This document shows, one piece after another, positions 37,336 through 45,926 of a stretch of DNA of 64,000 nucleotides; position 1 is the stretch's first letter, and each line of letters begins with the position of its first letter. The DNA is from Alkalibacillus haloalkaliphilus (GTDB taxonomy: Bacteria; Bacillota; Bacilli; Bacillales; Alkalibacillaceae): contig NZ_BJYA01000002.1 in NCBI RefSeq assembly GCF_007991275.1, positions 124,001-188,000 of the forward strand. Reading direction: 5' to 3'. The position numbers and the translations under genes were made by a program. The notes beneath the pieces were generated by a model. That model made no database searches. It was given only the letters and a program-made list of their open reading frames with translations, and had not been told where the DNA came from.

Positions 37336-37797
37336 GTGAAAATAGATGAATCATTAATGTTAAATCAACAGTCGCAATCACGTGAGACAAATAATGATGA
37401 ACTTGGACGAGATGCTTTCTTACAAATTTTAATGACACAGTTAACAAACCAAGATCCATTAGACCCAATGGATGACAAAGATTTTATTGCGCAAATGGCA
37501 ACCTTCTCTCAACTAGAGCAAATGACAAATATGGCTAGTGACTTTTCGGGATTTATGGAAAACCAAAGTTACTCCAACTTCTTGCAATATTCGAACTTAA
37601 TTGGACAAGCTGTGAATTACGGTGAATTTAGTAATAATGGAAATTTAGAAGAAGAATTAAGCGCAGTTGTTCAATCGGTTAGAAAAGAAGGAGACGGCAT
37701 TATCATTTCTTTAGATAATGGTGAAGAAATAAGTGCTGAAGATGTCACTCAAATCGGCCAAGTAAACGTCGATGATGAAGGTGATTCAAATGAATAA
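37336..37797 (+). CDS. flgD: Flagellar hook capping protein FlgD
   Basis: Hook-cap scaffold of 153 residues. The conserved N-terminal part is GRDAFLQILMTQLTNQDPLDPMDDKDFIAQMATFSQLEQM; the C-terminal beta part is short, as in Bacillus FlgD (YlxG). GTG start after GAGGAGGTG. The gene overlaps the next by eight bases. Confidence 0.94.
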   Translation: MKIDESLMLNQQSQSRETNNDELGRDAFLQILMTQLTNQDPLDPMDDKDFIAQMATFSQLEQMTNMASDFSGFMENQSYSNFLQYSNLIGQAVNYGEFSNNGNLEEELSAVVQSVRKEGDGIIISLDNGEEISAEDVTQIGQVNVDDEGDSNE

Positions 37798-38167
37798 AAT
37801 AAACCCTGGGTTACATCAACAACCTTTATCAATTACGAATGCCAATACAAAGCCGAAAAGTAAACCTATTCAAGGCGAGTCATTTAAAACGGTCTTTGAA
37901 AATGTCTCTAACGAAGGTGTAAAAGTAAGTAAGCATGCACAAAAGCGTATGGAAGAACGGAATATCCAAATTAGTGAAAAGCAGTGGGAACAAATTGAAC
38001 AAAAAATGACTGAAGCAAAAGAAAAAGGCGTTACAGATTCAGCTGTAGTTTTGTCTGACGCTATACTACTTGCTAGTACAAAAAATGAAACAATTATAAC
38101 AGCAATGGATCGTCAAGAAGCGACAGGTCATTTATTTACAAACGTAAACGGAACGATTGTTTTATAA
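37790..38167 (+). CDS. Flagellar operon protein (TIGR02530-type)
   Basis: Protein of 125 residues without a signal or TM segment. The core VSKHAQKRMEERNIQISEKQWEQIEQKMTEAKEKGVTDSAVVLSDAILLASTKNETIITAMDR looks like the small family found between flgD and flgE in many Firmicutes flagellar operons; function unknown, perhaps a hook-stage regulator or chaperone. ATG 37790 has AAGGTGAT upstream, inside the flgD end. Confidence 0.8.
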   Translation: MNKINPGLHQQPLSITNANTKPKSKPIQGESFKTVFENVSNEGVKVSKHAQKRMEERNIQISEKQWEQIEQKMTEAKEKGVTDSAVVLSDAILLASTKNETIITAMDRQEATGHLFTNVNGTIVL

Positions 38168-38172
38168 ACAAA

Positions 38173-38222
38173 TTGGCTGGACCGAGAGGAAGCCAACAGA
38201 ACTGCTGAACGACAGAAGCAGT
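38173..38222 (+). promoter_or_regulatory. Two tandem hairpins in the flgE leader
   Basis: TTGGCT-12-AGCCAA (38173-38196) and ACTGCT-10-AGCAGT (38201-38222) are perfect six-base stems with purine-rich loops; the first loop has a GGA at each edge. They lie in a 92-base gap, the longest within this part of the operon, 38 bases before flgE. GGA in a hairpin loop is the pattern bound by CsrA, which makes post-transcriptional control possible. Confidence 0.45.
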
Positions 38223-38259
38223 AATAATAAAGTATTTAAAATCGAAAGGATGAAGCTTA

Positions 38260-39129
38260 ATGCTACGTTCAATGTATACAGGTATTTCGGGTATGAATGG
38301 TTTCCAAAACAAGTTAGATGTTGTTTCAAACAATATCGCCAATGTTAATACATTTGGTTATAAGAAAGGGCGCCAAACTTTTTCTGATTTAATGAGCCAA
38401 ACAACACAAGGTGCAACTGGACCAGTAGGAGATGGACAACTAGGTGGTCGTAATCCGATGCAAGTTGGTTTAGGTTCAAATACAGGAAGTATTGACAATA
38501 TTCATACTCAAGGTAATCGTCAAACGACAGATCGACCATTAGACTTAGCGGTGGAAGGTGATGGTATGTTTGTCGTTGCAGAAAGAACTGTTAGCGGTGA
38601 TGGTGCAGAAGTTGATATTGATCCCAACGATGGTGACCAAATCAATTTTACACGTGCAGGTAACTTTTACTTAGATGAAGATGGTTACATTGTTAATTCT
38701 AATGGACAGTATTTAGTAGGAGAAGTTGATGGTGAGCCAGGTAGAATTAATATTCCTGAAGGTGCACAAAGCTTTAATGTGGGCGCTGATGGAACAGTTA
38801 ATTACGTTTCTGATGAAGGTAACTCAGAGGAGGCTGGCCAAGTTATGTTAGCAAACTTCTCAAACCCGGAAGGATTAGAAAAGGTTGGTGGGAACAATTA
38901 CGCACTAACTGGTAATGCAGGTTTAATGGGTGAAGAAGATGATTACCTTAATGTTCCTGGTCAAGGCGGTACAGGCAACCTTTATGCTGGTGCTCTTGAA
39001 ATGTCTAACGTTGACCTTGCTGAAGAGTTCACAGAAATGATCACTTCACAAAGAGGGTTCCAAGCCAATACTCGTGTCATTACAACATCAGATGAAATCC
39101 TTCAAGAGTTAGTTAACTTAAAACGATAA
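38260..39129 (+). CDS. flgE: Flagellar hook protein FlgE
   Basis: Hook subunit of 289 residues (once called FlgG in Bacillus). N-terminal MLRSMYTGISGMNGFQNKLD, then VVSNNIANVNTFGYKKGR; FlgE/FlgG domain RPLDLAVEGDGMFVV; C-terminal coil VDLAEEFTEMITSQRGFQANTRVITTSDEILQELVNLKR. Short for a hook protein, as in B. subtilis. The ATG has AAAGGA eight bases upstream. Confidence 0.94.
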   Translation: MLRSMYTGISGMNGFQNKLDVVSNNIANVNTFGYKKGRQTFSDLMSQTTQGATGPVGDGQLGGRNPMQVGLGSNTGSIDNIHTQGNRQTTDRPLDLAVEGDGMFVVAERTVSGDGAEVDIDPNDGDQINFTRAGNFYLDEDGYIVNSNGQYLVGEVDGEPGRINIPEGAQSFNVGADGTVNYVSDEGNSEEAGQVMLANFSNPEGLEKVGGNNYALTGNAGLMGEEDDYLNVPGQGGTGNLYAGALEMSNVDLAEEFTEMITSQRGFQANTRVITTSDEILQELVNLKR

Positions 39130-39138
39130 AAGGGGGCA

Positions 39139-39160
39139 GGGGCTAACTTTGTTTAGCCCC
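39139..39160 (+). promoter_or_regulatory. Stable hairpin between the Shine-Dalgarno sequence and start codon of swrD
   Basis: GGGGCTAA (39139-39146), 6-nt loop, TTAGCCCC (39153-39160), without a T run. The only ribosome site, AGGGGG (39131-39136), lies before the hairpin and the ATG 10 bases after it. Folding shortens the gap from 34 to 12 bases, so the stem may bring the site to the start. Confidence 0.5.
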
Positions 39161-39170
39161 AATCCATCAT

Positions 39171-39398
39171 ATGATAAATGTAACAAGACTGAACGGTGAA
39201 CCGTTTGTCCTTAACGCTTTATACATAGAAAAGGTACAAGCATTACCAGATACGACTATTTCGTTAGCAAACGGAAAAACTTATTTTGTACAAGAATCAG
39301 TGGAAACGGTTATTCAACTTTCAACAGATTACTATAGAAATGTTGGATTAATAGATCTCCATGCGAAGGTAGTTGATGAAAATGACGAAACCAATTAA
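39171..39398 (+). CDS. swrD: FlbD-family flagellar protein SwrD
   Basis: Protein of 75 residues of the FlbD family; in B. subtilis SwrD raises motor torque for swarming. Typical start MINVTRLNGEPFVLNALYIEKVQALPDT, and LANGKTYFVQESVETVI. The ribosome site is distant and separated by a hairpin. The end overlaps fliL by 23 bases. Confidence 0.9.
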   Translation: MINVTRLNGEPFVLNALYIEKVQALPDTTISLANGKTYFVQESVETVIQLSTDYYRNVGLIDLHAKVVDENDETN

Positions 39399-39804
39399 GA
39401 TTATGCTTACCACATTAATCTCTCTAACTATTATTGGCATAGTTGCTATAATACTGCTGATATATGTAGATTTTGATGAGAGCGTTGATGGTGAAAGAAC
39501 GATTAGTGAAATGGCAGATAGTTCATTTGTAACTAATGAAATTACAACCGATTTATCAGACGGAAGTTTTGTAAGAATACAATTTAGAGTCGTAACAGAT
39601 AATCAAAGTACTAGTGAGCAACTTCAAGAAGGTGAATATTTCATTATAAATGATGCGATTATTCAAAAGTTGACCGTTTTAGAGGGTGAAGATTTCAGAA
39701 CAAACCTTGATCTTGTTCGAGAGGAAGTTGCCACTGCTTTAAATGATCGGTTAGATGAAGGAGAAGTGACCGACATTTTCATTACTGAAAAAACAGTTCA
39801 GTAA
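39376..39804 (+). CDS. fliL: Flagellar basal body-associated protein FliL
   Basis: Single-pass membrane protein of 142 residues that supports stators. TM helix at about 8-32 (IMLTTLISLTIIGIVAIILLI), then an acidic extracellular domain ending VREEVATALNDRLDEGEVTDIFITEKTVQ, the family end pattern. ATG 39376 has AAGG six bases upstream, inside swrD. Confidence 0.9.
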   Translation: MKMTKPIKIMLTTLISLTIIGIVAIILLIYVDFDESVDGERTISEMADSSFVTNEITTDLSDGSFVRIQFRVVTDNQSTSEQLQEGEYFIINDAIIQKLTVLEGEDFRTNLDLVREEVATALNDRLDEGEVTDIFITEKTVQ

Positions 39805-39834
39805 TACTCGGTGCTCCAATGTGGAGGTGAAACA

Positions 39835-40830
39835 ATGGCAGAAGATGTGTTATCCCAAGGAGAAATAGATGCGCTCCTATCAGCAATCTCAACGGGTGAG
39901 ATGGATGCTGAAGAACTTAAAGAACAGCAAACTGAAGAGCGAAAAATTAGAGATTATGATTTTAAAAGAGCATTGCGTTTTTCAAAGGATCAGATTCGTG
40001 GATTAACTAGAATTCATGAAAATTTCGCTAGATTATTAACATCCTTTTTTGCTGGTCAACTTAGAACATATGCAGAAGTATCAGTAGCTTCTGTTGACCA
40101 AGTACCATATGAAGAGTTTATTCGCTCAATGCCGCAACGTACAGTATTAAATATTTTCTCAGTCGAACCACTAGAAGGTAGGATCTTATACGAAGTAAAT
40201 CCGAACATAGCTTACGCAATTTTAGACCGTACGTTAGGTGGCGAAGGACAAGGCGAGAGTAAAGTAGAAAACTTAACTGAAATTGAAAGTCGGATTATGT
40301 CTAGATTGTTTGAGCAAGCATTTGGATCTTTAGAAGAGGCTTGGGGGAATTTAGTTGAAATAGACTTATCACTAGAGGAATTTGAAATTAACCCTCAATT
40401 TATACAGATGGTATCACCCAATGAAACAGTTGTAGTTGTGTCATTAAATACGACTATAGGTGAAAGCTCAGGCATGATGAATATTTGTATTCCACATATG
40501 GTATTAGAACCTATTATTTCAAAGTTGTCGGTTCATTATTGGATGCAAAACGAATCAAGCAAAAGTAATCCAGAAGACTTTGAACATATTGCGACAAACT
40601 TAAATCAAGTTAACGTTGAAACTAAGGCTTTATTAGGTGAATCATCAATTTCTATCGATGAGTTTTTAAACTTGAATGAAGATGATGTCATTATGTTAAA
40701 CCAAGAGATTGATCAACCATTAAAATTATTTGTAAATGATGAACCTAAATTTTACGTACAGCCAGGTAAGAAGAAGCGTCATATGGCTGTGCAAGTTTTA
40801 GGTGAAACAAGGGGTGAAGAAGATGAGTAA
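39835..40830 (+). CDS. fliM: Flagellar motor switch protein FliM
   Basis: C-ring protein of 331 residues that binds phospho-CheY. N-terminal CheY-binding peptide VLSQGEIDALLSAIS; middle CheC-like domain (LRFSKDQIRGLTRIHENFARLLTSFFAGQLR); C-terminal SpoA domain (FLNLNEDDVIMLNQEIDQPLKLFVNDEPKF). ATG 39835 follows GGAGGTG. The end overlaps fliY. Confidence 0.96.
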   Translation: MAEDVLSQGEIDALLSAISTGEMDAEELKEQQTEERKIRDYDFKRALRFSKDQIRGLTRIHENFARLLTSFFAGQLRTYAEVSVASVDQVPYEEFIRSMPQRTVLNIFSVEPLEGRILYEVNPNIAYAILDRTLGGEGQGESKVENLTEIESRIMSRLFEQAFGSLEEAWGNLVEIDLSLEEFEINPQFIQMVSPNETVVVVSLNTTIGESSGMMNICIPHMVLEPIISKLSVHYWMQNESSKSNPEDFEHIATNLNQVNVETKALLGESSISIDEFLNLNEDDVIMLNQEIDQPLKLFVNDEPKFYVQPGKKKRHMAVQVLGETRGEEDE

Positions 40831-41980
40831 TAACGATGATATGCTTTCACAAGAAGAGATTGATGCACTGCTAAGTGGAACGCAAAATGATGAGGACTCC
40901 TCTAACGAAAATAACGGTACAGTTTCTATATCTGATGTGTTGTCAGATATAGAAATAGACGCTATTGGAGAGTTAGGCAATATTTCTTTTGGAAGTTCTG
41001 CTACTGCTTTATCTTCCTTATTGAACCAAAAGGTAGAAATTACGACACCAGTCGTTTCAGCAATTGATAGTGATTCATTAGATGATAGTTTTCCAACACC
41101 ACATGTAGCAGTAAAAGTAGATTACACGACAGGTTTTAAAGGGACTAATCTATTCGTTATTAAGAGCCAAGATGCTGCTATTATTGCTGATCTTATGTTA
41201 GGTGGAGATGGTAAGTCACCATCAGAAGAACTAGGTGAAATACAATTAAGTGCCGTACAAGAGGCGATGAATCAAATGATGGGGTCGGCTGCAACGAGTA
41301 TGTCTTCTGTCTTTAATAAAAGGGTGGATATTACACCACCGAATACAACTTTACTAGATGTTGAGTCTGGCGAAGGTGTAGATTACATCCCTGATGAGGA
41401 TACTTTTGTGAAAGTATCTTTTCAACTTCAAGTAGGTCAATTAATTGATTCTAGTATTATGCAATTATTACCAGTGGATTTTGCTAAAGATTTTGTAGAT
41501 AGTTTATTAAATACTGAAGAAGCAGCTGAAAACTTGTCTGAGGAAGAAGGTATCACTCAGCAGCATCCTGCCATTAACGAAGAAACTCAACAGGCAACAG
41601 AGAGTTCACATTCTCAAAATATTGGCCAAAGAGCATTTCAAGCACAGGCAGAAGACCACCAAGTAGAAAAGGCAGAGTTTGCAGACCTTGGAGATTCGCC
41701 ACAACTTGATTCTGGAGAAAAGCGTAATTTAGACTTGTTGATGGATATTCCATTAAACGTGCAAGTAGAATTAGGTCGCTCTAGTAAAAGCATTAAAGAA
41801 ATTTTAGAACTTAGTACAGGGTCGATTGTGGAGTTAGACAAATTAGCAGGTGAACCCGTTGATATCTTAGTCAACAACAAATTAATTGCTAAAGGTGAAG
41901 TTGTTGTAATTGATGAAAACTTTGGTGTTAGAGTTTCAGACATATTGAGTAAAACAGAACGTATACAAAAGTTAAAATAA
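40823..41980 (+). CDS. fliY: Flagellar motor switch phosphatase FliY
   Basis: Protein of 385 residues that combines a CheY-P phosphatase and a FliN domain. N-terminal CheY-binding motif MLSQEEIDALLSG repeats that of FliM. The CheC-like domain keeps both phosphatase helices, ExxN in IGELGNISFGSSATALSSL and in QEAMNQMMGSAATSM. An acidic, Gln-rich linker (about 240-290) leads to the SpoA domain LDLLMDIPLNVQVELGRSSKSI. Takes the place of FliN in Bacillus. Confidence 0.96.
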   Translation: MSNNDDMLSQEEIDALLSGTQNDEDSSNENNGTVSISDVLSDIEIDAIGELGNISFGSSATALSSLLNQKVEITTPVVSAIDSDSLDDSFPTPHVAVKVDYTTGFKGTNLFVIKSQDAAIIADLMLGGDGKSPSEELGEIQLSAVQEAMNQMMGSAATSMSSVFNKRVDITPPNTTLLDVESGEGVDYIPDEDTFVKVSFQLQVGQLIDSSIMQLLPVDFAKDFVDSLLNTEEAAENLSEEEGITQQHPAINEETQQATESSHSQNIGQRAFQAQAEDHQVEKAEFADLGDSPQLDSGEKRNLDLLMDIPLNVQVELGRSSKSIKEILELSTGSIVELDKLAGEPVDILVNNKLIAKGEVVVIDENFGVRVSDILSKTERIQKLK

Positions 41981-42003
41981 TATGCCATTAGGGGGATTAA
42001 AAA

Positions 42004-42366
42004 ATGAGTAACAAAATTTTAATTGTAGATGATGCAGCTTTTATGAGAATGATGATCAAAGATATTCTAGAAAAGAATGATTATGAAGTGGTTGGAGAAG
42101 CAGAAAACGGGCAAGAAGCAGTTGAACAATATAAAGAATTAAATCCAGATTTAGTTACATTAGACATTACAATGCCTGAGAAGGATGGTATTGAAGCTTT
42201 AAAGGAAATCATAAGTGAAGATAGTAATGCTAAGGTCGTTATGTGTTCTGCAATGGGACAACAGGCTATGGTTATTGATGCAATCCAAGCTGGCGCAAAA
42301 GATTTCATCGTAAAACCATTCCAAGCAGATCGTGTATTAGAAGCAATTGGCAAGGCTTTAAGTTAA
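42004..42366 (+). CDS. cheY: Chemotaxis response regulator CheY
   Basis: Single receiver domain of 120 residues. Phosphoacceptor D54 (VTLDITMP), acidic pocket DD at 9-10, and Lys in FIVKPFQ near the end. CheY-P binds FliM and FliY and, in Bacillus, promotes smooth swimming. CheA, CheC and CheD are encoded downstream in the same operon. Confidence 0.97.
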   Translation: MSNKILIVDDAAFMRMMIKDILEKNDYEVVGEAENGQEAVEQYKELNPDLVTLDITMPEKDGIEALKEIISEDSNAKVVMCSAMGQQAMVIDAIQAGAKDFIVKPFQADRVLEAIGKALS

Positions 42367-42386
42367 ATTGTGAAGGTTGATCAATC

Positions 42387-43088
42387 ATGAAATTATGGAG
42401 AATAACATTTATTGCAATCTTAGTTTTTGCCTTACTAAGTACGAGTGATTACATATCATTGGCAGAAGATGATTGTGATGGTAGTGTTTCAGATTGCATA
42501 GGAGAGTTTAATTCTCAAGATCATGAAGAAGATGATGAGGATTTAAGTAGTAATGACGATGACGAGCGAGAAGAAACACCTGTAGCGTCAGATGATGACC
42601 AAGATGAACAACAAATTGGCCAAACGAATCGTTCGTTATTTCTTGATTTCTTAAGGATGGTTGCTGCACTTGTGCTTGTGTTAGCTTTAATCTTTGTTGT
42701 TTTAAAATTTGTACAAAAGAGAACAAGGATTTATCAACAAACACAATCGTTAGAAAATGTAGGTGGCATTGCATTAGGTAATAACAAATCAGCTCAAGTC
42801 GTAAGGGTCGGAAATGAATATTATTTATTAGGTGTTGGAGACAACGTAGAAATGTTAACTAAAGTTGATGATGATGAAACGATTGAACAGTTAGCGCAAT
42901 CCCATGAAGACACATCTAGTAATATTTCATTTCAATCTGTGTTACAAAACTTTCAAAATCGTAACCGAAACCCATACCAAGAACAAGAAACTAAAAATCA
43001 GTTTAAGACTGAATTAGAAACGATGAAAAACTCAAGAAAAAGAATGATGAAACGTTATCAGGATAAGGATGGACCGACCGATGAATGA
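42387..43088 (+). CDS. fliO: Flagellar biosynthetic protein FliO (FliZ)
   Basis: Protein of 233 residues that helps build the FliPQR export gate. N-terminal signal-like helix (ITFIAILVFALLSTSDYISLA), then an extremely acidic external segment (about 27-78) with two Cys, a TM helix at about 86-110 (FLRMVAALVLVLALIFVVL), and the cytosolic FliO domain LENVGGIALGNNKSAQVVRVGNEYYLLGVGDNVEMLTKV. The acidic stretch fits a salt-adapted host. Confidence 0.9.
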   Translation: MKLWRITFIAILVFALLSTSDYISLAEDDCDGSVSDCIGEFNSQDHEEDDEDLSSNDDDEREETPVASDDDQDEQQIGQTNRSLFLDFLRMVAALVLVLALIFVVLKFVQKRTRIYQQTQSLENVGGIALGNNKSAQVVRVGNEYYLLGVGDNVEMLTKVDDDETIEQLAQSHEDTSSNISFQSVLQNFQNRNRNPYQEQETKNQFKTELETMKNSRKRMMKRYQDKDGPTDE

Positions 43089-43749
43089 GTTCGTAAACAT
43101 GTTTTCAGAAAATGATCCGGAAGCCATTTCTACGGCCGTACAGTTATTAATTTTATTAACCGTTTTAACATTAGCGCCTAGTATATTAATCTTGATGACT
43201 TGTTTTACTAGAATCGTAATTGTTCTTTCTTTCGTACGTACATCACTTGCTACTCAGCAAATGCCACCAAACCAAGTGTTAATTGGTTTAGCGCTGTTCT
43301 TAACTTTTTTCATTATGGCACCAACATTTTATGAAGTGAATGAACAAGCATTACAACCTTTATTCAATGAGGAAATTTCTTTAGAAGAAGCTTACGATGA
43401 AGCGAGCATTCCATTTAAGGAGTTTATGTCGCAACATACGAGACAACAAGACTTAGCTCTTTTTCTAGATTACTCGGGAGCTGAGCGACCTCAATCGATT
43501 GAGGATATACCGCTTACTGCATTAGTACCTGCATTTGCGATTAGCGAATTAAAGACAGCCTTTCAAATGGGGTTTATGATTTTTATTCCATTTCTAGTTA
43601 TTGATATGGCTGTTGCGAGTGTTTTAATGTCAATGGGTATGATGATGTTACCACCTGTTATGATTTCATTACCTTTTAAAGTATTATTGTTTGTCATTGT
43701 CGATGGCTGGTATTTGATCACCCATTCAATTTTAGAGAGTTATATATAG
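43081..43749 (+). CDS. fliP: Flagellar export gate protein FliP
   Basis: Gate subunit of 222 residues with four TM helices. Conserved TCFTRIVIVLSFVRTSLATQQMPPNQVLIGLALFLTFFIMAP and VPAFAISELKTAFQMGFMIFIPFLVIDMAVASVLMSMGMMMLPP. ATG 43081 gives the Bacillus start MNEFVNMF; an ATG 12 bases earlier has no spaced ribosome site. Overlaps fliO by eight bases. Confidence 0.96.
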   Translation: MNEFVNMFSENDPEAISTAVQLLILLTVLTLAPSILILMTCFTRIVIVLSFVRTSLATQQMPPNQVLIGLALFLTFFIMAPTFYEVNEQALQPLFNEEISLEEAYDEASIPFKEFMSQHTRQQDLALFLDYSGAERPQSIEDIPLTALVPAFAISELKTAFQMGFMIFIPFLVIDMAVASVLMSMGMMMLPPVMISLPFKVLLFVIVDGWYLITHSILESYI

Positions 43750-43770
43750 CGATAGGAAGAGGGAATAAGT

Positions 43771-44040
43771 ATGACCCCAGACATGGTCGTGTCACTTGCT
43801 GAACGTGGCATTTACACTATTTTAATAGTTGTTGGTCCTTTATTATTAATTGCTTTATTTGTAGGACTAACGGTAGCCATTTTTCAGGCAACGACACAAA
43901 TTCAAGAACAAACGTTAGCATTTATCCCAAAAATTGTTGCAGTTTTTGTTGGCATAGTTATTTTAGGGCCATGGATGTTACAAAGAATGATTGAATTTAC
44001 CGTAAGTATTTTCAATAACATCTCTCAAGTAGTTGGTTAA
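43771..44040 (+). CDS. fliQ: Flagellar export gate protein FliQ
   Basis: Gate subunit of 89 residues with two TM helices (YTILIVVGPLLLIALFVGLTVAIFQATTQIQEQTLAFIPK, then VAVFVGIVILGPWML). FliR starts one base after its stop. Confidence 0.96.
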   Translation: MTPDMVVSLAERGIYTILIVVGPLLLIALFVGLTVAIFQATTQIQEQTLAFIPKIVAVFVGIVILGPWMLQRMIEFTVSIFNNISQVVG

Positions 44041-44041
44041 C

Positions 44042-44821
44042 ATGTTAGAATTATTAGATTTTACTAGATTACCAGCTTTCTTCCTAGTTTTAGCTAGACT
44101 TGCGGGCTTTTTCTTTTTAGCCCCTTTATTCTCATATCATACGATACCAATGATGCATCGAATTGGTCTTGTATTCGTTTTATCTTGGATCATGTACTTA
44201 TCGCTAGATGTTCCTGCTATGCTTTTTGATGGTCAATATGTATTACTACTACTTAAAGAAGTTACAGTAGGGATATTAATCGCATTAATAGCCTATCTCA
44301 TACTAGCTGGTGTACAAATTGCTGGTGGTTTTATTGATTTTCAGATGGGTTTTGCAATTGCGAACGTCGTTGACCCACAAACAGGTGTGCAAAGTCCTAT
44401 TATTGGTCAATACTATTATATTTTCGCATTATTATTACTCGTAGCTACTAATGCGCATCATTTACTCATTGATGGTATTTTTTATAGTTATCAATTTATT
44501 GGTTTCCAAGATATGATTCCAATACATAGTGACGCATTCCCTGAATTTATTATTATGACAGTATCAGGTATGTTTTTAATTGCTTTTCAAATGGCGATCC
44601 CGATAGTTGGTACATTATTTTTAGTAGATGTTGCCCTAGGTATGATCGCTAGAACCGTTCCGCAAATGAACGTGTTCGTCGTAGGGTTACCGCTTAAAAT
44701 ATTTGTTAGTTTTGTCGTAATACTAATTTCGTTTAGCTTTTTCGGCTTACTCATTAGTGAATTATTTAATTACATGTTCCAGACGATGCGACAACTTCTG
44801 GAGATTATGGGAGGGGCGTAA
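44042..44821 (+). CDS. fliR: Flagellar export gate protein FliR
   Basis: Gate subunit of 259 residues with about six TM helices. LARLAGFFFLAPLFSYHTIPMMHRIGL, GGFIDFQMGFAIANVVDPQTG and ALGMIARTVPQMNVFVVGLPLKI are family marks. ATG 44042 sits just after the fliQ stop with only a weak ribosome site, so translation is probably coupled. Confidence 0.95.
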   Translation: MLELLDFTRLPAFFLVLARLAGFFFLAPLFSYHTIPMMHRIGLVFVLSWIMYLSLDVPAMLFDGQYVLLLLKEVTVGILIALIAYLILAGVQIAGGFIDFQMGFAIANVVDPQTGVQSPIIGQYYYIFALLLLVATNAHHLLIDGIFYSYQFIGFQDMIPIHSDAFPEFIIMTVSGMFLIAFQMAIPIVGTLFLVDVALGMIARTVPQMNVFVVGLPLKIFVSFVVILISFSFFGLLISELFNYMFQTMRQLLEIMGGA

Positions 44822-44822
44822 T

Positions 44823-45908
44823 GTGAAACAATTACGCTTAAATCTACAATATTTCAACCAAGAAAAAACAGAGAAAGCAACTCCAAAAAAGAGACAAGAC
44901 TCTCGTAAAAAAGGTCAGGTCGCTAAAAGTCAGGATGTTAATACATCTATATTGTTGTTTTGTGTATTCGTCTTTCTATTAATCTATGGTTCCTATATGG
45001 GAGAAACGTTAACGGGTGTTTATACTCATAGTTTCACAGAGTTTATTCATTGGGAGGTCACGCCGGCTAATGTTCAACAAGTATTTTTCCAATCAACTGT
45101 AGAAGGGGTAAAAGTAGTCTTACCAGTTATGGTCATAGCGATTATAGGAGCACTCATAGCGAACTATCTGCAAATAGGCTTCTTATTCACTGGTGAACCA
45201 CTGAAGTTTGACTTGAAAAAGATCGACCCTTTAAAAGGTATTAAAAGAATATTCTCAGCTAGAGCGTTAGTTGAGTTTTTGAAATCTTTACTAAAGATTT
45301 CATCAGTTGGCTCCGTTTGTTTTACAATCATATGGCTTAATAAAGATGAGCTGATGATGCTATCACAAAAATCAATAGGTGAAGCTATCTCTTTTTTCGG
45401 ACAGTTAACAATTATAATCGGAGTTGGTGCAGCGATTATGCTTATGATTGTTGCTGTGATTGATTACTTATACCAACGTTATGACCATGAGAAAAATATA
45501 AAAATGTCAAAACACGATGTTAAAGATGAGAGTAAAAACATCGAAGGGGATCCGCTAATTAAATCACGAATAAAAGAAAGGCAACGACAAATGGCACAAC
45601 AACGGATGATGAGTGAAGTACCTACCGCCGACGTTGTTATTACCAATCCGACGCATTATTCAATAGCATTAAAGTACGATGAGAACAAGGCTGATGCCCC
45701 TTTTGTTGTTGCGATGGGTGTTGATTACGTCGCATTAAAAATTAGAGAAGTTGCAAAGGCTAATGATGTTGTGCGAGTTGAAAACCGCAAACTTGCAAGA
45801 GGGCTTTATTATGGTACAGAGATCGGAAACACAATTCCGGAAGATTTCTTCCAACAAGTAGCTGAAGTATTAGCTTATGTTTACAAACTGGAAAAAAGAG
45901 CGAAGTAA
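44823..45908 (+). CDS. flhB: Flagellar export switch protein FlhB
   Basis: Protein of 361 residues. Start KQLRLNLQYFNQEKTEKATPKKRQDSRKKGQVAKS, four TM helices to about 220, then the cytosolic switch with autocleavage site NPTH at 275-278; cleavage changes export from hook to filament subunits. GTG 44823 is chosen because GGGAGGGG lies six bases upstream. YlqH at 19023 is a copy of the part after NPTH. Confidence 0.96.
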   Translation: MKQLRLNLQYFNQEKTEKATPKKRQDSRKKGQVAKSQDVNTSILLFCVFVFLLIYGSYMGETLTGVYTHSFTEFIHWEVTPANVQQVFFQSTVEGVKVVLPVMVIAIIGALIANYLQIGFLFTGEPLKFDLKKIDPLKGIKRIFSARALVEFLKSLLKISSVGSVCFTIIWLNKDELMMLSQKSIGEAISFFGQLTIIIGVGAAIMLMIVAVIDYLYQRYDHEKNIKMSKHDVKDESKNIEGDPLIKSRIKERQRQMAQQRMMSEVPTADVVITNPTHYSIALKYDENKADAPFVVAMGVDYVALKIREVAKANDVVRVENRKLARGLYYGTEIGNTIPEDFFQQVAEVLAYVYKLEKRAK

Positions 45909-45926
45909 TGGAGAGGGTTTTTAGAA

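Noticed and set aside
39139-39160. Internal terminator in fla/che after flgE
   Set aside because: The stem is strong but no T run follows, so termination is unlikely; a translational role fits better.
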